A DNA stretch of 28,429 nt, taken from positions 1-28,429 of the forward strand of contig JAHYYS010000030.1 in assembly GCA_019424865.1 (NCBI GenBank). Reading direction: 5' to 3'. Positions 16,701 through 23,941 of the stretch are shown piece by piece. Every line of letters starts with the position of its first letter. Positions within the stretch are counted from its first letter, which is position 1. The notes under the pieces were generated by a model. The model saw only the letters and a program-made list of their open reading frames with translations. It was not told the origin of the DNA and searched no databases. The translations under genes and the position numbers were made by a program. The stretch is from a bacterium (GTDB lineage: Bacteria > Bacillota > Clostridia > Oscillospirales > Oscillospiraceae).

Positions 16701-18851
16701 ATGGATTTGCTGCAAGGGCTCAACGCGGCCCAGCGGGAGGCCGTGACGGCCACCGAAGGATTCGTCCGGGTTATCGCCGGGGCGGGCTCCGGCAAGACCC
16801 GGGCTCTGTCCCGCCGCTTTGCGTTTCTGGTCAATGAGCTGGGGATCCTGCCGGGGAATATCCTGTGCGTCACCTTCACCAACAAGTCGGCCAACGAGAT
16901 GCGCCAGCGCATCCATCAGCTCACCGGGGACAACGACACCGGCTATATCAACACCTTCCACGGCTTCTGTGTCTCCATCCTTCAGGAGGACAGCCACGCC
17001 GTGCAGTATCCCAAAAGCTTTCTGGTTCTGGACAACCACGACATTGACGCCATGCTCCAGATCATCTATGAGGAGCGGGGACTGAGTCTTCGGGACATGA
17101 CCTTTTCCGCCGCCCGGGACATGATTGAAATCCGCAAGCTGTTCAAAGAGCCGGAGTACTACAAGGACATGATTGCCATGCCCCTGGACACGCTGAAGGA
17201 GAAATATGACCAGGCCACCGCGGCGGAGGACATGATCTTCTACGGCTATCTCTACCAGGAAAAGAAGTGCTTCGGGCTGGACTATAACGACCTTATCCTC
17301 TTCTCCCTGTATATTTTTCAGGAGCACGGGGACATCCGCCTCAAGTGGCAGCAGCGGCTGGAATATATCATGATCGACGAGTTTCAGGACATCGACGGAC
17401 TTCAGTATCAGCTGATGGAGGTCCTGTGCGGCTATCACAGGAATCTGTTTGTTGTCGGGGACCCGGATCAGACCATCTATACCTGGCGCGGCGCCAATGT
17501 CAAGTATCTGCTGGACTTCGACCGCACATTCCCCGGCACCCGCACCGTGATGATGACGGAAAACTACCGCTCCACGCCCGAGATTCTGGCGGCGGCCAAC
17601 TCCCTGATTGCCAAAAACCGGCACCGCATGAAAAAGGATCTGATCCCCACCCTGCCCGCCGGGGCCCCGGTGCTCTGCCACCTGGCGGAAAACCAGCTGG
17701 CGGAGGCCCAGTGGATGGCCGGGGAGATCCAGCGCCTCCGCGAGGGCGGCGTCCCCTATCGCCGCATTGCCGTTCTCTATCGGGCCCACTATGTGTCCCG
17801 GGCGGTGGAGCAGGTGCTGCTTCAGGAGAAAATCCCCTATACCATATACAGCGGCGTTCAATTTTTCGAGCGCATGGAGATCAAGGACGCCCTGTCCTAT
17901 CTGCGGATGATTGTCTACCGGGACGACCTGTCCTTCCGCCGCGTCGCCAACGTGCCCAAGCGCAGCCTGGGCAGGCGCAGGATGGCCTTTTTGCAGGAAT
18001 ACGCCCAGCAGCACGGCTGCACCCTTTACCAGGCGCTGCGGGAGACCTTGGAGGACCCCATATTCAAGGGGACCGGGGCCGCAGCCTTCGTCTCCCTGAT
18101 CGAGTCTTTTTCCGCCGGCTGTGAAAACCGCCCCATCTCGGAGGTGCTCGCCGCCCTTCTCAACGAGAGCGGCTATGAGAAGATGCTCCGCACCGAGGGC
18201 AGCCAGGAGCGGCTGGACAATCTGGCAGAGCTGAAGCAGTCGGTCTATGAGTATGAGACCACCTGCGGAGAGGAGGTCACCCTGGAGCACTATCTGACCC
18301 ACGTGTCCCTGTTCACCAACGCGGACACCAGCGACCCGGGGGACAAGGTCAGACTGATGACCGTGCACGCCGCCAAGGGTCTGGAATTCCCCTATGTGTT
18401 CCTGTGCGGCATGAACGAGGGGATCTTCCCCTCCCGCAAGGTGCGGACCCTTCCGGGGATGGAGGAGGAGCGGCGGCTGGCCTATGTGGCTCTGACCCGG
18501 GCGGAGCAGGGGCTCTTTCTGTCCGAGGCGGACGGGCGGAATTTCGACGGTTCGCCGCGGTATCCCTCCCGGTTCCTCCTGGACATCGACCAGGAGTTGC
18601 TGACCTTCACCCAGCCGCCCCGGGAGGACCTCCTCCGGGAGGCCCGGCAGTCCATCTGCCTCAGCACCCAGTATCTGGCCGAGGAGGACCGCGGCGAGGC
18701 CTTCCCCGTGGGCCAGCGGGTGCGTCATGCCATGTTCGGCCCCGGAACTGTCCTGTCGGTGGACCGGGACAAGGGGGCCCATGTGGTCCAGTTCGACGGG
18801 ATGCAGACCCCCCGGAAGATCTCCTTCCGCGCCAGACTGGAGCGGATCTGA
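16701..18851 (+). CDS. pcrA: ATP-dependent DNA helicase, UvrD/PcrA type
   Basis: A 716-residue superfamily 1A 3'-5' helicase for excision repair, replication restart and removal of RecA. Motifs in order: Q-motif LNAAQREAV, Walker A AGAGSGKT (residues 26-33), Ia TFTNKSANEM, II IDEFQDI, III VGDPDQTIYTWRGA, IV MTENYRS, V VRLMTVHAAKGLEFPYVF, VI EERRLAYVALTRAE. The C-terminal 50 residues GQRVRHAMFGPGTVLSV form the Tudor-like RNA polymerase-binding module seen in PcrA. The ATG at 16701 has a G-rich ribosome site; the frame extends 20 codons upstream, but that overlaps the promoter. It converges on a second helicase fusion gene. Confidence 0.93.
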   Translation: MDLLQGLNAAQREAVTATEGFVRVIAGAGSGKTRALSRRFAFLVNELGILPGNILCVTFTNKSANEMRQRIHQLTGDNDTGYINTFHGFCVSILQEDSHAVQYPKSFLVLDNHDIDAMLQIIYEERGLSLRDMTFSAARDMIEIRKLFKEPEYYKDMIAMPLDTLKEKYDQATAAEDMIFYGYLYQEKKCFGLDYNDLILFSLYIFQEHGDIRLKWQQRLEYIMIDEFQDIDGLQYQLMEVLCGYHRNLFVVGDPDQTIYTWRGANVKYLLDFDRTFPGTRTVMMTENYRSTPEILAAANSLIAKNRHRMKKDLIPTLPAGAPVLCHLAENQLAEAQWMAGEIQRLREGGVPYRRIAVLYRAHYVSRAVEQVLLQEKIPYTIYSGVQFFERMEIKDALSYLRMIVYRDDLSFRRVANVPKRSLGRRRMAFLQEYAQQHGCTLYQALRETLEDPIFKGTGAAAFVSLIESFSAGCENRPISEVLAALLNESGYEKMLRTEGSQERLDNLAELKQSVYEYETTCGEEVTLEHYLTHVSLFTNADTSDPGDKVRLMTVHAAKGLEFPYVFLCGMNEGIFPSRKVRTLPGMEEERRLAYVALTRAEQGLFLSEADGRNFDGSPRYPSRFLLDIDQELLTFTQPPREDLLREARQSICLSTQYLAEEDRGEAFPVGQRVRHAMFGPGTVLSVDRDKGAHVVQFDGMQTPRKISFRARLERI

Positions 18852-18900
18852 CCGGCACCCCCCCTTTCCCGCGCCGGCTTCCGGCAGGCAGTACCGTACC

Positions 18901-18941
18901 AAAGCGGCGTACCCCCTGTGAGACAGGGATACGCCGCTTTT
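18901..18941 (+). terminator. Terminator after pcrA
   Basis: AAAGCGGCGTA plus CCCTGT (18901-18919) pairs with 18923-18940 around a short GAG loop, followed by T residues. Confidence 0.85.
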
Positions 18942-18952
18942 GACCGTCCGAG

Positions 18953-18976
18953 TCCGCCCCACAGGGCGGATTTTTT
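18953..18976 (+). terminator. Second terminator between the convergent helicase genes
   Basis: TCCGCCC (18953-18959) pairs with GGGCGGA (18964-18970), followed by six T. It lies 13 bp from the stop of the convergent fusion gene. Confidence 0.75.
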
Positions 18977-18988
18977 ATGCGGTTTCAG

Positions 18989-21900
18989 TTAAAACAGGCT
19001 CAGCTGCTCCATGGGCCTCTCCCGCCGCCCGGCAGCCGCCTCCCGGGCCACCGTGCCGGGCAGCTCGGATAAAAACCGCGAGGGGGACCCGCTGGTGGTC
19101 AGCACCAGCTCCTCCCGGGCCCGGGTCATGCCCACGTACAAAAGCCTGCGCTCCTCCTCCACATCGCAGCGCTCCCTGGGGCGCTCCAGAGGCAGAACCC
19201 CCTCCCGCACCCCGGCCACAAAGACCGCCGGGAATTCCAGCCCCTTGGCGGCGTGGAGGGTCATCAGCCGGACCGCCCCCGACTCCCAGCCCTGTCCCGA
19301 GGCCCGGCGCAGGTCGGCCTCCTGGCCCAGAATCAGCGCCTCCCACAGCTGGGAAAAGCTGTCGTAAAACACCGCTGTATTCTGCAGCCGCTCCAGCGCG
19401 GGGGAGGCGCCGTACTGCTCCTGCCAGCGCCGGATCAGCTTCCAGGGGCGCTCGCCCTCCATTCGGGGCAGCCAGGCCCGGGCCCGCTCCAGCCAGCACT
19501 CCAGCGCGCCATAGCCCCGCACCGTGTCCGCCAGGGCGGCGGGGTCCAGCTTCTCCACGGTCCCGCAGGCCCGCTGAAGCCTCTGAATCAAATCGGCCGG
19601 GCAGCTCCACAGCAGCCGCAGGGCGGTCTCCAGGGCCGCCCCGTCCCCCGGCGCCTGAAGGGTGCGCAGAAAGGCCAGCGCCCCCCGCACCCCGTCGTCC
19701 TCCAGGAAGTCCTCCCGGCCGCTGACCACGCAGGGGATGTCATCGTGGCGCAGGCACTTCTCCACCAGCTCCAGCTGGCGGCGGGTGCGGCAGAGCACCG
19801 CAATGTCGGAAAAGGCCCGCAGCTCCCGCTCGTGTCCCAGCTTCTGGGCCTCCACCATGTCAATGCCGCCGGTCATGCGGCCAATCTCCTTGGCAAGGAA
19901 GACTCCCTCCCCAAAGTCATCCGCCGCCCGCACCAGCCGCACCTGGGGGCCCGCCGGGCGGTTGGGGGACAGGCGGCGGGGCCGGCCCGGGTTGCAGCTG
20001 ATAACCGGCGCGGCCGCCTCCAGAATCTGGGGGGACGAGCGGTAATTTTCCGTCAGGCGGATCACCCGGGCCTCCGGCCGCTCTGCCAGCAGGCGCGGAA
20101 AGCTCTGTCCGCCCGCCCCGCGGAAGCCGTAAATGGACTGGTCCGGGTCCCCGATGACAAACAGGCTCTCCCCCGCCCGGCTCCAGCCCTGTACCAGATG
20201 ATACTGCACGTCGTTGATGTCCTGAAACTCGTCCACCAGCAGGTGGCGGAAGCAGGGGCGCTCCGCCCCGCCCAGCCTGAGGCCCTGAAGCAGCAGATCG
20301 TCAAAGTCCAGCGCGCCCAGCTCCGCCAGCCGTCCGCAGTAGCCCTCATAGAGCTCCCGGTCCAGGCCGGCCTCCTCCAGGGGCACCCCGTTCTTTACCC
20401 GGGACACCCCCTGAAGCAGCGCCTTCGCGCTCCCCTTTCGCTCCCACAGGCGCAGCACCTCGCCGGCGGCTGTGAGAGCATCTCCCCGGCTGATCAGGCG
20501 CACGTCCCCCAGCAGCTTCAGGCAGATGGCGTGAAAGGTGCCGATGGTCATATCGGCCACCGGGTACCGCGCCCCCAGCCGCTCCTCCAGACGCCGGCGC
20601 ATCGCTTCGGCCGCCTGGTTGGTAAAGGTCACGGCGGTGATCTCCGCCGGCGGGACGCCCCGCCGCTCCACCAGCCAGGCCGCCCGCTCCACCAGGGTCC
20701 CGGTCTTTCCCGTGCCCGGTCCGGCTATAACGGCCACCACAGGCTCTGCCGCTGTCACTGCCGCCTGCTGATGGGGGTTGAGGCCCCGATGCTCCGGCGC
20801 TTCCTCCCCGCCGTGTGCCTTGGCGGGCTTGGCTGAGCCACGGGCATGGCCGGCCCGGCGCGGCGGCCGCTTTGTCCCCGTCTCCTCCCCGCAGAACAGG
20901 CTGACCTGTCCGCTCAGCTGCTGGATTTCCGCCGGGGTGAGCAGGGAGATCGTGCCGTACGCCCCGTCAAATCCGGGCCGGCGCTCCACCCGGCCCGCCC
21001 GCAGGCGGCGGATCCCCTCCGCCACGCACGGGCCCGCGCACCGCTCAATTTCCTCCGGGGACACTGTCCGCAGAATCTCAAATTCCGTCCCCAGCTCCCG
21101 AAGCATCCGCTCATAGCGCTCCATGGTCCCCTTTCCCGCGGCGGAGCTGCCGGTGGAGGCGGCAATCACCTCGGGCAGGGGGGCCAGGCTCTCGAAGGGC
21201 CGGGCCCCCTCCGGGCGGCGGCCCGCCGGACAGTCGGCCAGCTCCTCCACCCGGTGCTCCACGCCGATGGTCAGCTTTTTGCCGCACACCGGGCACAGGC
21301 CGCCCCGGGCGATGGTCTCCTCCGGCGTCAGGCACACACCGCAGTTCCGGTGGCCGTCCAGATGATACTTCCCCTCCTCGGGGAAAAACTCCACCGTCCC
21401 CAGGAACCCCTCCCCCGTCCGGATGGCCTTCACCAGCTCCGGATAGGACAGCCCGGTGTCCAGCAGGTCGGCCTCCCGGCCCAGCTTGGCCGGGGAGTGG
21501 GCGTCGGAGTGGGACACCAGGGTCAGGCCGTCCAGGGCGGACACCCGCCAGTTCATGGGCGGGTCGGAGGACAGGCCGGTCTCCACCGCGTGGATGTGGG
21601 GCGTCAGGTCCCCAAAGCAGGCCTCCATGGTGTCAAAGCCGGAAAAGGCGCCGAACATGGAGAAGTGCGGGGTCCAGATATGGGCGGGAATCAGCTCCGC
21701 CTCCGGGCAGGTCTCCAGCGTCAGCTCCAGCAGGTCCCGGCTGTCCAGCCCCAGAATGGGCCGCCCGTCCGAGTGGATGTTCCCAATGGCCTCCAGCCGG
21801 GCCGACAGCTCGTCCGCCGCCTCCAGCGAGGGCAGCAGGATCACGTTGTGCACCTTGCGGGTTCTGCCGTCCCGCTTGTAGATGGAGCTGATCTCCCCGG

Positions 21901-22153
21901 TGACCACAAAGCGGGGCGGCTCCCCCGGGGCCCACTGGGGCAGGCGCAGCTCCTCCCGCAGGGCATACACCCCCTCCCCCGCCGGCACCAGCTGCTCCTT
22001 CAGCTCGGCGCGCCACGCCGGGTGGGTAAAGTCCCCCGTCCCCAGCAGGCGGATCCCCTTTCGTCTGGCCCACCAGTCCAGGTGCGGGGCGTCACAGTCC
22101 CGGCTGGTGGCCCGGGAGAAGCGGGAATGGATATGCAGGTCCGCGATGTACAT
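18989..22153 (-). CDS. Endonuclease Q-like PHP nuclease fused to UvrD helicase
   Basis: A 1054-residue fusion. Residues 1-420 match the EndoQ family, PHP-fold enzymes that cut DNA 5' of deaminated bases and abasic sites. Metal residues are in DLHIHSRFS (6-14), GTGDFTHP (38-45), VTGEISSIY (84-92), HNVILLP, AHIWTPHFS and SHSDAHSP (214-221). A zinc knuckle has CGVC (271-274) and CPVC (287-290). The first part ends in QVSLF (416-420). A basic linker leads to a full SF1A helicase: Walker A GPGTGKT (478-484), VDEFQDIND, IGDPDQSIYGFRGA, LTENYRSS, LMTLHAAKGLEFP and YVGMTRARE. The chain ends in QLSLF (1050-1054), a sliding-clamp consensus. The ATG at 22153 has AGAGGGTG upstream. It likely couples lesion incision to unwinding (inference). 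Confidence 0.9.
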   Translation of the reverse strand: MYIADLHIHSRFSRATSRDCDAPHLDWWARRKGIRLLGTGDFTHPAWRAELKEQLVPAGEGVYALREELRLPQWAPGEPPRFVVTGEISSIYKRDGRTRKVHNVILLPSLEAADELSARLEAIGNIHSDGRPILGLDSRDLLELTLETCPEAELIPAHIWTPHFSMFGAFSGFDTMEACFGDLTPHIHAVETGLSSDPPMNWRVSALDGLTLVSHSDAHSPAKLGREADLLDTGLSYPELVKAIRTGEGFLGTVEFFPEEGKYHLDGHRNCGVCLTPEETIARGGLCPVCGKKLTIGVEHRVEELADCPAGRRPEGARPFESLAPLPEVIAASTGSSAAGKGTMERYERMLRELGTEFEILRTVSPEEIERCAGPCVAEGIRRLRAGRVERRPGFDGAYGTISLLTPAEIQQLSGQVSLFCGEETGTKRPPRRAGHARGSAKPAKAHGGEEAPEHRGLNPHQQAAVTAAEPVVAVIAGPGTGKTGTLVERAAWLVERRGVPPAEITAVTFTNQAAEAMRRRLEERLGARYPVADMTIGTFHAICLKLLGDVRLISRGDALTAAGEVLRLWERKGSAKALLQGVSRVKNGVPLEEAGLDRELYEGYCGRLAELGALDFDDLLLQGLRLGGAERPCFRHLLVDEFQDINDVQYHLVQGWSRAGESLFVIGDPDQSIYGFRGAGGQSFPRLLAERPEARVIRLTENYRSSPQILEAAAPVISCNPGRPRRLSPNRPAGPQVRLVRAADDFGEGVFLAKEIGRMTGGIDMVEAQKLGHERELRAFSDIAVLCRTRRQLELVEKCLRHDDIPCVVSGREDFLEDDGVRGALAFLRTLQAPGDGAALETALRLLWSCPADLIQRLQRACGTVEKLDPAALADTVRGYGALECWLERARAWLPRMEGERPWKLIRRWQEQYGASPALERLQNTAVFYDSFSQLWEALILGQEADLRRASGQGWESGAVRLMTLHAAKGLEFPAVFVAGVREGVLPLERPRERCDVEEERRLLYVGMTRAREELVLTTSGSPSRFLSELPGTVAREAAAGRRERPMEQLSLF

Positions 22154-22208
22154 GGGCTCACCCTCTGTCTCGTTCTGTCCGCCCTGCGGGCGGCACACAG
22201 AATGCCTC

Positions 22209-22237
22209 TTGCATTCCAGGGGGCATCCTTCTATAAT
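22209..22237 (+). promoter_or_regulatory. Plus-strand promoter upstream of the TraX-like gene
   Basis: TTGCAT (22209-22214), 17-bp spacer, consensus TATAAT (22232-22237). It faces a minus-strand promoter 110 bp away. A transcript would start near 22244 and carry a leader of about 305 nt before the TraX-like start. Confidence 0.55.
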
Positions 22238-22245
22238 CGACATGG

Positions 22246-22342
22246 AAAACAAAAATGCGGCAGCTTGCGGGCGCGGCCACGCCCACAAGCCTGCGCAGGT
22301 GACAGAACCACCTACACAGCGGCCAAATTGGCCGCACCGCAT
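22246..22342 (-). ncRNA. Candidate 97-nt three-hairpin RNA
   Basis: Minus-strand RNA predicted from promoter to T-tract. A closing stem ATGCGG/CCGCAT (22342-22337 with 22260-22255) encloses three hairpins. The first has GCGGCCAA paired with TTGGCCGC, the second GTGTAGGTG with CACCTGCGC, and the third GCTTGTGGGCG with CGCCCGCAAGC. TTTTTGTTTT follows the closing stem at once. Four pairs are G-U on this strand and would be A-C mismatches on the other, so the minus strand is the structured one. The predicted start coincides with the first base of the closing stem, six bases after the -10. It matches no RNA family I recognise (not tRNA, SRP RNA or tmRNA). It could be a free small RNA or a conditional terminator for the EndoQ-UvrD gene. 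Confidence 0.6.
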
Positions 22343-22347
22343 GGAAC

Positions 22348-22377
22348 ATTATACGACAGTCCGGCCTTTCTTGTAAA
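22348..22377 (-). promoter_or_regulatory. Promoter of the candidate RNA / EndoQ-UvrD gene
   Basis: TTTACA (22377-22372), 18-bp spacer, consensus TATAAT (22353-22348) on the minus strand, directly in front of the three-hairpin RNA. Confidence 0.75.
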
Positions 22378-22436
22378 GGGCGGGTTTGCCGTTTTGTTTT
22401 CATGCCGGCGTGTCGCATAAGAAGCCTTTCTTCTTG

Positions 22437-22477
22437 CGCTGTGTAGGCTTTATGCCCTGCACGGCGTTTTTGTTTTT
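22437..22477 (+). terminator. Intrinsic terminator in the leader of the TraX-like gene
   Basis: CGCTGTGTAGGC (22437-22448) pairs with 22454-22466 with one bulged C and two G-U pairs that only work on the plus strand, followed by TTTTTGTTTTT. It lies 72 bp before the TraX-like start, so it is either an attenuator or the end of a short upstream RNA. Confidence 0.7.
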
Positions 22478-22484
22478 CGCCCAA

Positions 22485-22509
22485 CCCCCGGGGGTGCAAG
22501 CCCCCGGGG
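22485..22509. repeat. GC hairpin before the TraX-like gene
   Basis: CCCCGGGGG (22486-22494) pairs with CCCCCGGGG (22501-22509) around a 6-base loop, 41 bp before the TraX-like start and outside its ribosome site. It may be an anti-attenuator or stability hairpin. Confidence 0.5.
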
Positions 22510-22549
22510 CGGTTGCGGTGAAGAACGACCATACAAAGGAGTACAAGAA

Positions 22550-23203
22550 ATGGACGCAGAGACACAGACCCCAGCACAGATCCCACGGCTGAAAACCAAC
22601 CTGGACACCAACCTTTTAAAGCTGATCGCCATCATCTGTATGGTAATCGACCACGTGGGCACCGTCTTTTTCCCCGGATACCCGGTCTTCCGGTGGGTGG
22701 GACGGCTGGCTGTCTTCGCCGTCATCTCCCAGCCCTTCTATGCGCTGGCCTTCCACCCCCACGACTTCCTGGAAAACCTGACCAACTGGAACATCTTTAT
22801 CACCCTGTTTTTCAGCTTGCTGGCCATCTACGGTATCAAGTCCCGGAAGTGGTGGTGGTTCATAGTCGGGGTGCTGGCCATCAACGTCCTGAACGCGGAC
22901 TACGCCAACACCGGGATCATCCTGACTTTGATTTTCTACCTGTGCCGGAACAAGCCCTGGCTGGGGGCCCTGATCTATGTGCTGTCCTATATCTCAGCGC
23001 TTTTGGGCGGGAGCCTGGAGGATCCCCTGGCCCTGGTGGTGGGCGGCCACGCCGTGGGCTTTGAGATCTTCGCCATTCTGGCCGCGCCCCTCATCTTCCT
23101 GCCCACCCACTCGGGGCTGAAAATCCCCAAATGGTTCTTTTACAGCTTCTATCCGGCCCACCTGTTCGTCATCTTTCTGGTGCGGACGGCAATGGGAATT
23201 TAA
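22550..23203 (+). CDS. TraX-like membrane protein
   Basis: A 217-residue polytopic membrane protein of the TraX family, named for the F-plasmid pilin N-acetylase; chromosomal copies in Firmicutes are putative acyltransferases of unknown substrate. The family signature LKLIAIICMVIDHVG (residues 23-37) with FRWVGRLAVFAV follows a short hydrophilic N-terminus, and about six to seven hydrophobic segments are visible, ending YPAHLFVIFLVRTAMG. No conjugation genes are nearby, so pilin modification is unlikely. AAAGGAG eight bases upstream fixes the ATG. The long leader with a terminator suggests regulation by attenuation. Confidence 0.85.
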   Translation: MDAETQTPAQIPRLKTNLDTNLLKLIAIICMVIDHVGTVFFPGYPVFRWVGRLAVFAVISQPFYALAFHPHDFLENLTNWNIFITLFFSLLAIYGIKSRKWWWFIVGVLAINVLNADYANTGIILTLIFYLCRNKPWLGALIYVLSYISALLGGSLEDPLALVVGGHAVGFEIFAILAAPLIFLPTHSGLKIPKWFFYSFYPAHLFVIFLVRTAMGI

Positions 23204-23218
23204 GGGCAGAACAGGAAC

Positions 23219-23252
23219 AGCCGCCCGGCAGATGCCGGGCGGCTCATTTTTT
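23219..23252 (+). terminator. Terminator after the TraX-like gene
   Basis: AGCCGCCCGGC (23219-23229) pairs perfectly with 23234-23244 around AGAT, followed by CA and six T. Confidence 0.9.
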
Positions 23253-23340
23253 CCGCCAAGAAGCAAGGCCGGCCGCGCCATGCAGGCTGGTAAAATGGCT
23301 TAGTTTATCCTCAGTTTAAGAACAATGGATAGAAGTATGC

Positions 23341-23510
23341 TATGATACCTCCTGAAGGAGAAATGCAGCGGGAGCCGGCTGAACTTAACCCAGGCATAGG
23401 TTACGAATGTCTGGATCCCAGTTCCAGCCCGGAGGTACCTCGGATCGCAGCCAACTGCTCCGGCAATACGGCTCTGATATGCCAAGCGGCGGGGCTGGGC
23501 CCCGCCGCTT
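23341..23510 (+). ncRNA. Possible structured RNA, promoter included
   Basis: The 318-bp gap between the TraX-like gene and the PepSY gene has no gene. An extended -10 box (TG-n-TATGAT, 23338-23346) precedes a folded stretch. Helices are CTCC/GGAG (tetraloop), CCAGGCAT with ATGTCTGG (one G-U valid only on plus), GAGCCG with CGGCTC, GCAG/CTGC, and a perfect 12-bp hairpin at 23484-23495 with 23499-23510. That last hairpin lacks a T-tract and may equally terminate the minus-strand PepSY gene. No plus-strand gene follows, so this would be a free RNA and not a leader. No known riboswitch consensus was recognised. Confidence 0.3.
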
Positions 23511-23521
23511 CCGTGCTGCTG

Positions 23522-23941
23522 TCAGTCATCGGTCTCGGTGGCCAGCAGCTCACCGGTCACAGCGTCCACTGCGGCCTCAAACGCCTTGCTGCCGTCCGCG
23601 GGCTGTACCTTTAACTCGTAGAAGACCGAACCGTTTTCGCCATCCAGCTCCTTCACTGTCACGGTACTGCCAGGATAGGCGGCTTGGGCCGCCGCGATGG
23701 CCTCCGCCTCGGTGATCTTGGCCTGGGCCGCCAGCTGGGCCTGTTGGGCGGCGTCGTCCTCGTTTTCCTGATCCACAGTTTGCACTTGTCCGGCTGGCGC
23801 GGGAGCAGAGCCCTGCCCATTGTCGCTGGAGGGTCGCGGGGTTTGATCCGTTTGGCCCGTCGTGCCAGTATTCGTTTGCACGAAATCGGATGCGGCGGCT
23901 GGCTGCGCTTGCGGCACATTTGTCCCAGGCCAAACGCACAT
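23522..23941 (-). pseudogene. PepSY domain protein lacking its signal peptide
   Basis: A frame of 139 residues. Residues 75-139 are a PepSY domain (ITEAEAIAAAQAAYPG, VFYELKV, VDAVTGELL), as found in secreted peptidase inhibitors and envelope sensors. Residues 8-70 are a Thr/Gln/Ala-rich linker of the type that follows a lipobox. The expected signal peptide is absent: the frame starts MCVWPGTNVP inside the ATPase gene, without a ribosome site, and the ATPase frame runs through this gene in the adjacent phase. I infer that a deletion or frameshift removed the 5' end. Alternatively it is expressed by a -1 shift from the ATPase, although I see no slippery site. Confidence 0.6.

Noticed and set aside
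16599..18962. A 787-codon open frame antisense to the pcrA-type helicase
   Set aside because: It is a GC-driven shadow: the plus strand encodes every helicase motif, and the antisense product has no recognisable domain and spans both promoter and terminator.
22246..22342. tRNA, tmRNA or SRP RNA identity for the three-hairpin RNA
   Set aside because: No T-loop or D-loop consensus, no CCA-side acceptor, and no GGAAG-type SRP tetraloop motif; only the general cloverleaf-like layout is shared.
19253..22420. Two long plus-strand frames antisense to the EndoQ-UvrD fusion
   Set aside because: Both are Arg/Gly/Gln-rich shadows of a gene with two complete motif sets on the minus strand.
23341..23510. 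T-box or metal riboswitch, suggested by GGAGGTACC and the nearby cation ATPase
   Set aside because: The T-box consensus is not met, no known metal-riboswitch motif was found, and the ATPase is transcribed toward this region, so it cannot be its leader.
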